The notes: generated from the sequence alone by a model not told the origin. A stretch of 64,000 bases of DNA from Actinomadura pelletieri DSM 43383 (GCF_003634705.1 NZ_RBWU01000002.1:1302001-1366000); one strand, 5' to 3'. Positions 1-9,377 are shown, counted from the first letter of the stretch. Numbers and translations are program-made.

Positions 1-157
1 ACTGGAGCGTCTCGCCGCGGCGGCCCTGGGCTCGGCGAACGACGCGTCGAACGGCCCGGCGAACGGCGGGGCGAACGGCGGGGTCGCCGCGCAGGTTGTC
101 CTGGTCGATCCGGCGGGTGAGCGCATGGTCGGCATGTTCGGGCGAATGGCCCGGTAG
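1..157 (+). CDS. C-terminal end of an upstream gene (possibly cbiD)
   Basis: An open frame enters from the left edge (first full codon at base 3) and stops at TAG 155-157. The visible 51 residues hold an alanine/asparagine/glycine-rich stretch and end in a short hydrophobic strand with VLVDPAGERMVG. The ending resembles the C-terminus of cobalt-precorrin-5B methyltransferases (CbiD), and the next gene is cobL, so a cobalamin gene is likely, but too little is present to be sure. It is 19 nt upstream of cobL and probably in the same operon. Confidence 0.5.
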   Translation, partial: LERLAAAALGSANDASNGPANGGANGGVAAQVVLVDPAGERMVGMFGRMAR

Positions 158-176
158 GCGAGTGGCGGTGTAGGCG

Positions 177-1484
177 ATGCTGACGGTCGTCGGCCGCACC
201 GGTTCGTCCCTCAGCGAGGCGGCCCGTGCGGCGGTGGAGAGCGCCACGGTGGTGATCGGCGAGCCGGGGCGGCTGGACGGTCTGCCGTCGGCGCCGGACG
301 CGGAGAAGGTCGTCACCGACGACCCGGTCGACGCGCTCCAGGACGTCGACGTCACCGACCAGGACGTCGTGCTCGTCGTCGACGGCGACCCCGGCTGTTT
401 CGGAGTCCTGCGGGTGCTGCTCGAGAAGGGGCACGCCCCGGAGGTCGTGCCCGCCGTGCCGCTGGTGGCACGGGCCTTCGCCCAGGCGGGGCTGCCCTGG
501 GACGACGCGCTCGTCGTGTCGGCCCGCGACGGTCACCTGAAGCAGGCCGTCAACGTGTGCCGGGCCCATCCGAAGGTGGCGGTGCTGACCGGGCCCGGTG
601 CGGGACCGGCGGAACTGGCGCGCGCCCTGTTCCCGGTGACCCCACGTTCGTTCATCGTCTGCGAGGACCTGGACGGGCCCGAGGAGCGGGTCGTCCACGT
701 CCGTCCGGCGGAGGCCACGACCCGTCCGTGGAACGACCCCGTCGTGGTGCTCGTCCTGGACAACCGGCACGCGCTCGGCGAACCGACCTGGATCTCCGGC
801 GCCGCGCCCGGCCCCGCCGGGTGGGCGCTGCCCGCCGACGCCTTCGGCGGCGGGGACGGGCTCCGTCCGGACGTCCGCGCCTTCGTCCTGGCCAAACTCG
901 GCCCCCGCGTCGGCGACATGGTGTGGGACGTCGAGTCCGGCGACGGTTCGGTCGGCATCGAATGCGCGCGCTTCGGCGCGGCCGTGGTCGCCGTCGACCG
1001 CGACTACGCGGCGTGCGAGCGGATCCGGGCGAACGTCCGGCTGCACGGCGTCAAGGTCGCGATGGCCTCGGGGGACGTGCGGTCCACCGCCGGTCACCTG
1101 CCCGCACCCGACGCCGTGTTCGTCGGGCCGGGTTTCGCGGGGCCGGGTGGACCGGACGCCCTCCGGGTGTGCGCCGCTCTCGATCCGTCCCGGCTCGTCG
1201 CCGTGGTGTCCGACGCGGCCACGGCGGAACCGATGCTGGACGTGCTGGTCGAGCACGGTTACACGGCGTCGGCGGTCCGACTCCAGGCCACCCCGCTGAC
1301 CGAGCCCGCCGAGCCGGCCGAACCCTCCCGACCGCCCGGCGCCCCCGTGATCGTCGTCTGGGGAGAACGGGACGTTCCCGCCCCGGGCCGTCCCGCGTCC
1401 CGGACGATCCGTCCCGTCGAGACCATCCCCGCCCTGCCCGGCGACCCCGACGATCCCGCCACAGGACCAGTACAAAGGACGTAA
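177..1484 (+). CDS. cobL: Precorrin-6Y C5,15-methyltransferase (decarboxylating), CobL
   Basis: Bifunctional corrin-ring methyltransferase (435 aa). The N-terminal half (about 1-200) is a CbiE-type tetrapyrrole methylase, with GDPGCFGVLR in the usual substrate-loop position. The C-terminal half (about 215-390) is a CbiT-type SAM-dependent methyltransferase that methylates C15 and decarboxylates the acetate side chain at C12. The length fits actinobacterial CobL, and a proline-rich tail follows. An oddity is SAM motif I, which reads DVESGDGSVGIE, with Glu where the family normally has the first Gly of GxGxG. The ATG at 177 is the first start after an in-frame stop. The next gene begins 58 nt downstream, in the same cobalamin operon. 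Confidence 0.9.
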   Translation: MLTVVGRTGSSLSEAARAAVESATVVIGEPGRLDGLPSAPDAEKVVTDDPVDALQDVDVTDQDVVLVVDGDPGCFGVLRVLLEKGHAPEVVPAVPLVARAFAQAGLPWDDALVVSARDGHLKQAVNVCRAHPKVAVLTGPGAGPAELARALFPVTPRSFIVCEDLDGPEERVVHVRPAEATTRPWNDPVVVLVLDNRHALGEPTWISGAAPGPAGWALPADAFGGGDGLRPDVRAFVLAKLGPRVGDMVWDVESGDGSVGIECARFGAAVVAVDRDYAACERIRANVRLHGVKVAMASGDVRSTAGHLPAPDAVFVGPGFAGPGGPDALRVCAALDPSRLVAVVSDAATAEPMLDVLVEHGYTASAVRLQATPLTEPAEPAEPSRPPGAPVIVVWGERDVPAPGRPASRTIRPVETIPALPGDPDDPATGPVQRT

Positions 1485-1542
1485 TTCCGAGCAAGCCATG
1501 AAACCCTGACCGTTCGGCCCGGAAGCGACCCAGGAGGCGCAG

Positions 1543-2598
1543 TTGACCGTCCGTACGCCCATGACCGGTTCCCCGGACGGCGACCCGGACATCGATCTGA
1601 GGCATCACGGGGACGCGGAGGTCGGCGGCGGGCTCGCCGACTTCGCCGTGAACGTCCGGACCGGCACGCCCCCGCCCTGGCTGGCCGAGCGGCTCCGCGC
1701 GTCCGTCGCGGACCTCGCCGCCTACCCCGACCCGCGGCCGGCCCGGCGCGCGGTCGCCAGACGGCACGGCAGGTCCGCGGACGAGGTACTGCTCACCTCC
1801 GGCGCCGCGGAGGCGTTCGTCCTGCTCGCCCGGGTCCTCGCGCCGCGCGCCGCGGTGGTCGTCCACCCGCAGTTCACCGAGCCCGAGGCGGCGCTCAGGG
1901 CCGCCGGGCACCCCGTACGGCGGATGATCCTCGGCAAGGACTTCACGCTCGACCCCGCCGCCGTCCCGGCCGACGCCGACCTCGTCGTGATCGGCAATCC
2001 GACGAACCCGACCTCCGTGCTGCACCCCGCGGACACGATCGCCGCACTGGCCCGGCCAGGCCGGACCGTCGTCGTCGACGAGGCGTTCATGGACTGCGTC
2101 CCGGGCGAACCCGAGACCCTGACCGGTCGGCTGCCCGCGGGCGTCGTCGTCATCCGCTCCCTCACCAAGACGTGGGGCCTCGCCGGGCTCCGCGCCGGAT
2201 ACGTCCTGGCCGACCCCCACCTCGTCGGCCGGCTCGCCGAGGCGCAGCCGCTCTGGGCGGTGTCCACCCCGGCGCTCGTCGCCGTCGAGGCGTGCTCGGC
2301 CCCGGACGCCGTCGCCGAGGCCGAGGCGTGGGCCGTCGAGCTCGCCGCCGAACGCGACCGGCTGGCCGCCGAACTCACCGCGCGCGGCATCTACGTCGTG
2401 CCGGAGGCGCGGGCGTCCTTCCTCTGCCTGCGCGTGCCCGACGCCCTCGGCCTCAGGGCCCTGCTGAGGCAGCGCGGCTACGCCGTCAGGCGCGGAGACA
2501 CCTTCCCCGGGCTCGGCACCGACTGGCTGCGCGTCGCCGTACGCGACAGGGCGTCCAACGACACTCTGCTGGACGTGCTCGGTGACCTGGGCATCTGA
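1543..2598 (+). CDS. PLP-dependent aminotransferase-fold enzyme, CobC/CobD-like (threonine-phosphate decarboxylase type)
   Basis: Fold-type I PLP enzyme of 351 aa, of the kind found in actinobacterial cobalamin operons (the Rv2231c/CobC-like group). It presumably makes the (R)-1-amino-2-propanol phosphate linker or a related step. Visible landmarks are GNPTNPTS (substrate/PLP asparagine), DEAFMD (PLP-ring aspartate) and SLTKTWGLAGLRAGY with the Schiff-base lysine. The start is a TTG at 1543, chosen because a perfect AGGAGG (1532-1537) lies 5 nt upstream and the N-terminus reads sensibly from there. It sits between cobL and cobT, 10 nt before the cobT ATG. The exact substrate is inferred from context only. 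Confidence 0.8.
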   Translation: MTVRTPMTGSPDGDPDIDLRHHGDAEVGGGLADFAVNVRTGTPPPWLAERLRASVADLAAYPDPRPARRAVARRHGRSADEVLLTSGAAEAFVLLARVLAPRAAVVVHPQFTEPEAALRAAGHPVRRMILGKDFTLDPAAVPADADLVVIGNPTNPTSVLHPADTIAALARPGRTVVVDEAFMDCVPGEPETLTGRLPAGVVVIRSLTKTWGLAGLRAGYVLADPHLVGRLAEAQPLWAVSTPALVAVEACSAPDAVAEAEAWAVELAAERDRLAAELTARGIYVVPEARASFLCLRVPDALGLRALLRQRGYAVRRGDTFPGLGTDWLRVAVRDRASNDTLLDVLGDLGI

Positions 2599-2608
2599 CG
2601 GAGGAACC

Positions 2609-3688
2609 ATGAACCCGATCGACGAGACCATCGCCGCCATCGCGCCCCTGGACGAGGCCGCCATGCGGGACGCCCGCGACCACCAGGCCCGCCTCACCAA
2701 GCCGCCCGGGTCCCTCGGCGTCCTGGAGGAGGTGTCGATCAAGCTCGCCGGGCTGGCCGGGCACTGCCCGCCGCCGCTGCCCGAACCCGCCGCCGTCGCC
2801 GTGTTCGCCGCCGACCACGGCGTCCACGCCCAGGGCGTCACCCCGTGGCCGCAGGAGGTCACCGCCCAGATGGTGGCCAACTTCCTCGCGGGCGGCGCCG
2901 TCGTCAACGCCTTCGCCGCCCAGGTCGGCGCCGCGGTCACCGTCGTCGACGTCGGTGTCGCCGCCGACCTGGAGCCCGCCCCCGCACTGCTCCGCCGCAA
3001 GATCGCGCCCGGCACCGCCGATCTGACCCTCGGCCCCGCGATGACCATGGACGAGGTCCGCGGCGCCGTGGCCGTGGGCATCGACGTGGCCCGCGGTCTG
3101 GTCTCGGCCGGCCACCGCTGCCTGATCACCGGGGACATGGGGATCGCCAACACCACCGCCTCCGCGGCCCTGATCGCCGCGTTCACCGGGCTGCCGCCCG
3201 AGCGCGTCACCGGCCGCGGAACCGGTGTGGACGACGCCGTCCACGCCCACAAGGTCGAGATCGTCCGCACGGGCCTGGCCCGGCACGGACTGCCCGCGGG
3301 GGAGGGGGCCGACCCCCTGGAGGTCCTGGCGGCGGTCGGCGGTCTGGAGCACGCCGCGCTCGCCGGGTTCGTCCTCGGCGCCGCGGCGCTGCGCGTTCCC
3401 GTCGTCCTCGACGGCGTCATCGCCGGGGCGGCCGCGCTGGCGGCGGCCGCGCTGTGCCCGGACGCGGTCGGCGCGTGCGTCGCCGGACACCGCTCGGCCG
3501 AGCCCGGCCACGGCGCCGCGATCACCTCGCTGGGCCTGCGGCCGCTGGTCGACCTGGAACTCCGGCTCGGCGAGGGCACCGGCGCCCTGCTGGCGTTGCC
3601 GCTGGTCCAGGGCGCGGTACGGGTCCTGCACGAGGTCGCCACCTTCGACTCGGCGGGCGTCAGCGGCAAGGACGCCGAGCGCCCGTAA
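2609..3688 (+). CDS. cobT: Nicotinate-nucleotide-dimethylbenzimidazole phosphoribosyltransferase, CobT
   Basis: CobT transfers the phosphoribosyl group of nicotinate mononucleotide to 5,6-dimethylbenzimidazole to make alpha-ribazole phosphate, for the lower ligand of cobalamin. The 359-aa protein starts at ATG 2609, with GGAGG five bases upstream. An upstream in-frame start at 2582 would overlap the previous gene and has no ribosome site. Family landmarks are RLTKPPGSLG near the N-terminus, FAADHGV, the GDMGIANTT loop, TGRGTG, and RLGEGTGALLALPL near the C-terminus, which carries the catalytic glutamate. Full length. The cobalamin operon may continue into cobA across a 154-nt gap. Confidence 0.95.
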   Translation: MNPIDETIAAIAPLDEAAMRDARDHQARLTKPPGSLGVLEEVSIKLAGLAGHCPPPLPEPAAVAVFAADHGVHAQGVTPWPQEVTAQMVANFLAGGAVVNAFAAQVGAAVTVVDVGVAADLEPAPALLRRKIAPGTADLTLGPAMTMDEVRGAVAVGIDVARGLVSAGHRCLITGDMGIANTTASAALIAAFTGLPPERVTGRGTGVDDAVHAHKVEIVRTGLARHGLPAGEGADPLEVLAAVGGLEHAALAGFVLGAAALRVPVVLDGVIAGAAALAAAALCPDAVGACVAGHRSAEPGHGAAITSLGLRPLVDLELRLGEGTGALLALPLVQGAVRVLHEVATFDSAGVSGKDAERP

Positions 3689-3753
3689 CCGAACGATCAC
3701 GGAAGATGTCACGCTCGGCTATCGACTGGCCCTTGGCCCTCTCCATGCACTCC

Positions 3754-3775
3754 GGAACACGAGTACCGTTGTTCC
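3754..3775. promoter_or_regulatory. Inverted repeat GGAACA-N10-TGTTCC upstream of cobA
   Basis: A perfect 6-bp inverted repeat with a 10-nt spacer lies in the 154-nt gap between cobT and the siroheme/SUMT fusion gene, about 68 nt before its GTG. The geometry suits a dimeric repressor or a weak hairpin. No protein can be assigned. Its presence suggests the fusion gene may have its own promoter besides read-through from cobT. Confidence 0.3.
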
Positions 3776-3842
3776 ACGAAGCCACCTGTCCGCCGGCGGC
3801 GTCGGCAGGATGATCCGCACCAATGATCGAAAGAACCACCAC

Positions 3843-5081
3843 GTGCCCCCGTACCTGCTAGGCCTTCGACTCGGCGGCCGGCGCGTCCTCGTCGTCGGCG
3901 GGGGCCGGGTCGCCCAGCGCCGCGTGCCCGCGCTGCTGGACGCGGGCGCCGAGGTGGTGCTGGTGTCCCCTCAGGTCACGCCCTCCCTGGAGGACCTCGC
4001 CGCCCGCGGGAAGATCACCTGGCATCGGCGGCCCTACCGGGCCGGCGACTGCGCCGGGGCCTGGCTCGTCCAGGCCGTCACCGACGACTCCAAGGTCAAC
4101 GGCGATGTGGTCGCCGAGGCGGAGGAGGCGCGGATCTGGTCCGTCCGGGCCGACGACGCCGAGGCCTCGCCCGCCTGGACGCCCGCCAGCGGCCACGCGG
4201 GGGACGCGACCGTCGGGGTCCTGCTCGGCGGCGACCCGCGGCGCGCCGCCGGCATCCGCGACGCCGTCGTCGACGGCCTCCGTGACGGCGCCCTCGAATC
4301 GCGGCACTCGCGGCGCAAGCCCGTCGGCGTCGCCCTCGTCGGCGGCGGCCCCGGCGACCCGGGGCTGATCACCGTCCGCGGGCGGCAGCTGCTCGCGATG
4401 GCCGACGTGGTCGTCACCGACCGGCTCGCCCCCGCCGGCCTGCTGGACGAGCTGGCCCCCGATGTCGAGGTGATCGACGCCGCCAAGATCCCCTACGGGC
4501 GGACGGTCGCGCAGGACCGCATCAACGAACACCTCGTCGAGCACGCGCGGCGGGGACGGTTCGTCGTCCGGCTCAAGGGCGGAGATCCGTTCGTGTTCGG
4601 CCGCGGCGGCGAGGAGGCCCTGTACTGCGCCCGGCACGGCGTGCCCGTCACGGTCGTGCCCGGCATCACCAGTGCCGTCGCCGTCCCGTCCGCCGCCGGG
4701 ATCCCGGTCACCCACCGGGGCGTCGCCCAGGAGTTCCACGTCGTCTCCGCGCACGTCCCTCCCGACCATCCCGACTCGACGGTCGACTGGTCGGCGCTCG
4801 GCCGGGCGAAGGGCACGATCGTCCTGCTGATGGCCGTGGAGCGCATGGCCCTGATCGCCGCGGCCCTGATGCGCTATGGTCGAGCGTCCGACACGCCGGT
4901 CGCCGTGATCCAGGACGGTACCCTCCCCGGGCAGCGGGCGCTGACGGCGACGCTGGACACGGTGGCCGACGCGATGACCGCCGCCGCGGTCCGGCCCCCG
5001 GCGATCATCGTCGTGGGCGACGTGGTCGACGTGGCACGAGAGATCGACATGATTCGAGCGGACATGGGACGGGATCCGTGA
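3843..5081 (+). CDS. cobA: Precorrin-2 dehydrogenase / uroporphyrinogen-III C-methyltransferase fusion
   Basis: Two-domain protein of 412 aa that supplies precorrin-2 and siroheme precursors. Residues about 1-150 are a Rossmann-type precorrin-2 dehydrogenase (VLVVGGGRVAQRRVPALLDA). Residues about 160-405 are SUMT, with VALVGGGPGDPGLITVRG, the RLKGGDPFVFGRGGEEA motif and VPGITSA. It lacks a recognisable ferrochelatase-specific middle segment of the size seen in E. coli CysG, as is usual in actinobacteria. The start is uncertain: GTG 3843 gives the family-like N-terminus, while ATG 3810 would add 11 residues. The stop overlaps the next GTG (GTGA, 5078-5081), so the dynamin pair is translationally coupled to it. 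Confidence 0.9.
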   Translation: MPPYLLGLRLGGRRVLVVGGGRVAQRRVPALLDAGAEVVLVSPQVTPSLEDLAARGKITWHRRPYRAGDCAGAWLVQAVTDDSKVNGDVVAEAEEARIWSVRADDAEASPAWTPASGHAGDATVGVLLGGDPRRAAGIRDAVVDGLRDGALESRHSRRKPVGVALVGGGPGDPGLITVRGRQLLAMADVVVTDRLAPAGLLDELAPDVEVIDAAKIPYGRTVAQDRINEHLVEHARRGRFVVRLKGGDPFVFGRGGEEALYCARHGVPVTVVPGITSAVAVPSAAGIPVTHRGVAQEFHVVSAHVPPDHPDSTVDWSALGRAKGTIVLLMAVERMALIAAALMRYGRASDTPVAVIQDGTLPGQRALTATLDTVADAMTAAAVRPPAIIVVGDVVDVAREIDMIRADMGRDP

Positions 5082-7063
5082 CACCCCCCGCAGAGCAGAG
5101 CGCGATCCACGACGAGACGACCGGCACCGACGACTCCGCCGCCCCCGGCGAGACCGCGGACGCGCGGCCCGACGACGGCCAGACCACCGCAGGGGCCCGC
5201 GAGCGTGCCAAGGGGAGCGGACGCGGCCGTTACGCGCGCCCCACCACGGAACCGCCGTCGACCGAACCCGCGCCGCCCGTCCAGGCCGACGACTCCGGCG
5301 ACGACCCCCGGCCGGGAAAGGACACGCGACCGGGCCAGGGAAGGAAGAACCCCGGGGCGGGCGGCGGCACCGTGCACCAGGGCCAGTTGATCCGGGCCGT
5401 CACCAACCTGCGCGAGCACCTCGGCGCGTTCGACCTCCTGCTGGACGTGCCGGGCGTCGAGGAGGCCCGCGAGGCGCGCGACGAACTGCGCGACCAGCTC
5501 CAGGACTATGTCCTTCCCCGCATCCAGGCCGCCGGGACGCCGCTGCTCGTCGTCCTCGGCGGATCCACGGGCGCGGGGAAGTCGACGCTGGTCAACACCC
5601 TCGTCGGCGCCCGGGTCAGCGCGACCGGCGTGCTGCGCCCCACCACCAGCAGCCCGATCCTGGTCTGCCACCCCGACCACGCGCGGTGGTACCTGGAGGG
5701 CCCGCTGCTGCCCGGGATGGGACGGGTCCGCGGCCCCGCGCCCGACGCCATCGCCGGTGACCAGCTCGTCGTCATCACCAGCGACGTCCTGCCACCCGGC
5801 CTCGCCCTGCTCGACAGCCCCGACTTCGACTCCGTCTTCGAGGACCACTTCGAGTTCGCGACCAAGCTGATGGCCGCCGCCGACCTGTGGCTCTGCGTCA
5901 CCACCGCCGCCCGCTACGCCGACGCGCAGGTGTGGCAGATGATCCGGCGGGCCAAGGAGAACGGCGCGACGATCGGCGTCGTCCTGTCCCGGATCCCGCC
6001 GGGCGCGGGCCCCCAGGGCGAGGAGGTCATCGAGCACTTCGGCGCGATGCTGGACGAGCACGAGGTCGGCGAAGCGCGGCGCTTCACCATCCCCGAGACC
6101 CGGATCGAGGACAGCCGCCTCCCCGAGGAGACCGTCGAGGAGCTGCGCACCTGGCTCACCGGGGTCGCCGAGGACGCCGAGGACCGCGAGGTCGTCATCG
6201 GTGACACCCTCGCCGCCGTCCTCGACAGCTTCCGCACCCGCGTCCCCGAACTCGCCCGGCACGTCGAGGCGCAGGTCGAGCAGCGCGCCGAACTGGCCGC
6301 GCAGGTCGAGGCCGGCTACGGCACCGCGCTCGCCGAACTCGACGAGGCCACCCGCAACGGCTCCCTGCTGCGCGGCGAGGTCCTCGCCCGCTGGCAGGAC
6401 TTCGCCGCCACCGGCGACCTGCAACGATCGCTGCGCGTCCAGCGGCCCCGGCGCGGCCGGTCCGCCAACCGCAGGCGCCGCAGCCCGACCCGCGTCCGCG
6501 CGCTCAAGGCGGCGCTGCGCAGCGGCCTCGAATCGCTGATCATGGCGTCCGCCGAGCACGGCGCCGAACAGGTCATCGCCCGCTGGCGCGACCATCCGGC
6601 CGGCCGACAGGTCCTCGCCGCGGCGGACACCGAACTCGCCCATGTCTCCCCGGAGCTGTCGCGCCGTGTCACCCGGGCCGTCAGCTCCTGGCAGGACCAC
6701 GTCCAGGAACTGATCCGCACCGAGGGCGTCACCAAACGCTCCGTCGCGAAGCTGGTGTCGTTCGACACCGAGGCGGTCTCCCTCGTCCTGATGATCGGGC
6801 TGCTCGGCTACGGCACGTCGGACGTGGCCGTCGAGGGCGGCAACAGCGCCGTCCCGCAACGGCTGCTGAAGGCGCTGTTCGGCGCCGAGTCGCTGCGCGG
6901 CATGGGCGCCAAGGCCCGCGCCGACCTGCGCAGCCGCATCGGGATGCTGTTCGACGAGGAGGCCATCCGGTTCGGTCAGGTGCTCGACTCCGCGGGCATC
7001 CCCGACGAGACCGTTTCCGTCCAGCTGTACCAGGCCACCTACAACCTCGAGGTCGCCCGATGA
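5078..7063 (+). CDS. Dynamin-like GTPase, first of a pair
   Basis: Large GTPase (661 aa) of the bacterial dynamin-like type. The first 100 residues are disordered, acidic and proline-rich. The GTPase domain follows, with P-loop GGSTGAGKST (161-170), TT switch residues in LRPTTSSPI and a G3-like LLDSPDFDS. The usual NKxD G4 motif is replaced by LSRIPP. The C-terminal half is helical, rich in Glu/Arg, with a hydrophobic stretch (VSLVLMIGLLGYG, about 565) that could insert in or lie on the membrane. Tandem dynamins in Streptomyces (DynA/DynB) act at sporulation septa, so a septation or membrane-remodelling role is inferred. It overlaps cobA by 4 nt and the next GTPase by 4 nt. Confidence 0.75.
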   Translation: MTPPAEQSAIHDETTGTDDSAAPGETADARPDDGQTTAGARERAKGSGRGRYARPTTEPPSTEPAPPVQADDSGDDPRPGKDTRPGQGRKNPGAGGGTVHQGQLIRAVTNLREHLGAFDLLLDVPGVEEAREARDELRDQLQDYVLPRIQAAGTPLLVVLGGSTGAGKSTLVNTLVGARVSATGVLRPTTSSPILVCHPDHARWYLEGPLLPGMGRVRGPAPDAIAGDQLVVITSDVLPPGLALLDSPDFDSVFEDHFEFATKLMAAADLWLCVTTAARYADAQVWQMIRRAKENGATIGVVLSRIPPGAGPQGEEVIEHFGAMLDEHEVGEARRFTIPETRIEDSRLPEETVEELRTWLTGVAEDAEDREVVIGDTLAAVLDSFRTRVPELARHVEAQVEQRAELAAQVEAGYGTALAELDEATRNGSLLRGEVLARWQDFAATGDLQRSLRVQRPRRGRSANRRRRSPTRVRALKAALRSGLESLIMASAEHGAEQVIARWRDHPAGRQVLAAADTELAHVSPELSRRVTRAVSSWQDHVQELIRTEGVTKRSVAKLVSFDTEAVSLVLMIGLLGYGTSDVAVEGGNSAVPQRLLKALFGAESLRGMGAKARADLRSRIGMLFDEEAIRFGQVLDSAGIPDETVSVQLYQATYNLEVAR

Positions 7064-8772
7064 CCACCTCGGCCATCCCCGCGAACGTGCCGCCGGGAGC
7101 CGGCGGCGCCGCGCCCCTCACCACGTCCGGACCCGGCTCCGCGGGCCCGGCCGGACTGACCACCCGCCTGGGCGGCCTGGAGCGGCTCGTCCAGGTCGGC
7201 GGGGGACGGCTCGACCAGCCCGTCCTGGACGAGGCCGGAGCCCTGCTCGACCGGGCCGGCCAGCGGCTGCGGCTGTCCGGCGAGCACACCGTGGTCACCC
7301 TCGCCGGTGGCACGGGCAGCGGCAAGTCGTCCCTGTTCAACGCCATCTGCGGCCTCGAACTGTCGCCGACCGGGCTGCGCCGCCCGATGACGTCGCAGGC
7401 GCACGCCTGCGTCTGGGGTCTGGACGGCGCGGGCCCCCTGCTCGACTGGCTGGACGTGGACAAACGCCACCGCTACGCCCGCGCCGGCGCCCTCGACCTG
7501 AACCGCGCCGAGGCGAGCCTGCAGGGCCTCGTCCTCATCGACCTGCCCGACCACGACTCCGTCCAGGCGATGCACCGCGCCGAGGTCGACCGGTTCGTCA
7601 AGATCGCCGATCTGCTCGTGTGGGTCGTCGACCCGCAGAAGTACGCCGACGCGGCGCTGCACCGCAACTACATCGTCCCGTTCGCCGGCCACACCGGCGT
7701 CTCCCTCATCGTCCTCAACCAGGTCGACCGGCTCGCGCCCCACGAGATCGACGACTGCGTCGCCGACCTGCGCCGCCTGCTGGAGGCCGAAGGGCTCGCC
7801 GACCCCCGCATCGTGACGACCTCCGCCGTCGCCGAGGACGGCGTCTACGGTTTCCGCGACATCCTCGTCGACACCGTCGCCGCCCGCCGCGCCCGCACCG
7901 AACGGCTGTCCGCGGACGTCGACCGGGTCGCCGAACGCTTCGCCGCCTACCGTCTCGACGCCGAACCCCCGACCACCGTCGACGACGGCCGCCGCGGCGA
8001 CCTCGTCCAGGCCCTGACCGACGCCGCCGGCGCCCCCGCCGTCGCCGAGGCGATGGAGAGCGCCTACGAACTGCGCGCCTGCGACTTCGTCGGCTGGCCC
8101 GTCGCCGCGCTGATCGCCCGGCTGCGCTCCGACCCGCTGCGCCGGATGCGCCTCACCGAACTGCGCGAGGAACTCCGCGACGCCTTCACCGGCCCGATCG
8201 GCGCCCAGCAGGGCGACGTCGACAACGCCCTCCAGGCCGTCACGGAGGGCATCACCCCGGAACTCCCCGCCCACTGGGCCCGCTCCGTCCGCGCCGCCGC
8301 CCGCTCCCACGCGACCGAGGTACCCGAGGCCCTCGGCGAGTCGCTCAAGCAGGCCCTGCCCACGTTCAACCAGGTGCCGCGCTGGTGGTGGCTGGTCAAG
8401 ACGTGGCAGTTCTTCCTGGTCCTGGTCGCCGTCCTCAGCGTCGCGTGGATCGGCCTCCTCGTCGTCTACGGCCTCCTGGACGCGGGCGGCCAGAGCTCCA
8501 GCCGCCTCGTCGCGGACGCCGGCCTCATCCCCTACGTCGCCGTCCTGGTCATATGCGCCCTCGGCATGGGCTGGCTCACCGCGGCGGCCTGCCGCAACCT
8601 GGTCGCCCTGTCATCCGCCAAACACGGCGACGACATGGAACACCACATGCGCGCCGGCATCGAACGCGTCGCCCACGAAAAGGTCATCGTCCCCATCGAA
8701 GAGGAACTCCAGACCTACATCACCTTCCGCGACGACGTCGCTGTGGCCACCGGCCGCGCTCAGGCCACCTGA
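7060..8772 (+). CDS. Dynamin-like / YfjP-family membrane GTPase, second of the pair
   Basis: 570-aa GTPase beginning at an ATGA overlap with the upstream GTPase gene. The P-loop is GGTGSGKSS (83-91), G3 is DLPDHDS and G4 is NQVD. Two transmembrane helices follow near the C-terminus (about 449-475 and 492-515), after a basic-aromatic RWWWLVKTWQF entry. The soluble tail of about 55 residues is helical. Translational coupling with the first GTPase implies fixed stoichiometry and probably a heteromeric complex, as for tandem bacterial dynamins. No SD is needed at the overlap. The operon appears to end here, because the next 690 nt contain no intact gene. Confidence 0.78.
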   Translation: MTTSAIPANVPPGAGGAAPLTTSGPGSAGPAGLTTRLGGLERLVQVGGGRLDQPVLDEAGALLDRAGQRLRLSGEHTVVTLAGGTGSGKSSLFNAICGLELSPTGLRRPMTSQAHACVWGLDGAGPLLDWLDVDKRHRYARAGALDLNRAEASLQGLVLIDLPDHDSVQAMHRAEVDRFVKIADLLVWVVDPQKYADAALHRNYIVPFAGHTGVSLIVLNQVDRLAPHEIDDCVADLRRLLEAEGLADPRIVTTSAVAEDGVYGFRDILVDTVAARRARTERLSADVDRVAERFAAYRLDAEPPTTVDDGRRGDLVQALTDAAGAPAVAEAMESAYELRACDFVGWPVAALIARLRSDPLRRMRLTELREELRDAFTGPIGAQQGDVDNALQAVTEGITPELPAHWARSVRAAARSHATEVPEALGESLKQALPTFNQVPRWWWLVKTWQFFLVLVAVLSVAWIGLLVVYGLLDAGGQSSSRLVADAGLIPYVAVLVICALGMGWLTAAACRNLVALSSAKHGDDMEHHMRAGIERVAHEKVIVPIEEELQTYITFRDDVAVATGRAQAT

Positions 8773-8784
8773 CATCTCAACGGC

Positions 8785-9255
8785 CTAGCCGAGAAGTCGG
8801 GTGTGGAGGGCGTCGGTGTCGTCGGGGGTCCAGCTCGCTGGGAGGCGACGACCCGGTGGGTGAGGGCGGGGGCGCCGCACACGTCCATCACGGCGAGGGC
8901 GAGCGGCATCCCCGCCGTCGGCACCTACCTGGCGGGCGCCGTGCCCGTACTGATCGCGCTGACCGTCGCGCCGTCCCGTGGAGGGTGGGCGGGCGTTGCC
9001 GGGGGTGACGGTCCAGTCGGGCCCGTTGTCGATGTCCAGGCACAGCGCGTCGTAGCGGGCGGTTTGGCGCAGGGTCGGGGTGGTGGTCATGGGCGTGGTG
9101 GTTCCGGGGGCGCAGCTCGCGGCCAAGGCCGATGTGAAGGCCATGGCCCGGGAGAAGGCCGCGCAGCCGGCCGACCCGAGACCGCTTCGCAGCGCGCGCC
9201 GGGTCGGGGCCGGCCGGGCACCCGGTGCGTCGCCGGGTCCGGGCCTCACGGCCAC
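8785..9255 (-). pseudogene. Probable decayed gene; short segment resembles spermidine-synthase-like protein
   Basis: The 690-nt stretch 8773-9463 has no intact gene. On the minus strand the segment at about 8988-9060 encodes RYDALCLDIDNGPDWTV, which looks like the conserved Asp-Asn loop of actinobacterial spermidine-synthase-like proteins. The residues on both sides do not continue the family in this frame, and neighbouring frames contain stops. An open reading frame runs 9255 to 8785, but its outer parts are arginine/proline-rich as in out-of-frame reading. I read it as a frameshifted remnant; homology beyond the short motif is not visible. Confidence 0.35.
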
Positions 9256-9377
9256 CCGCTCGCGGACCGCTCCGACCTGGCATCTGGAATTTCCTGCTGG
9301 TCGTGCCGCTGCCGTCGCTCCCGATCACCAGCGAGACGCTTCCGGAGGACCTCCCGCCACTCCGAGACACGGCGAAG

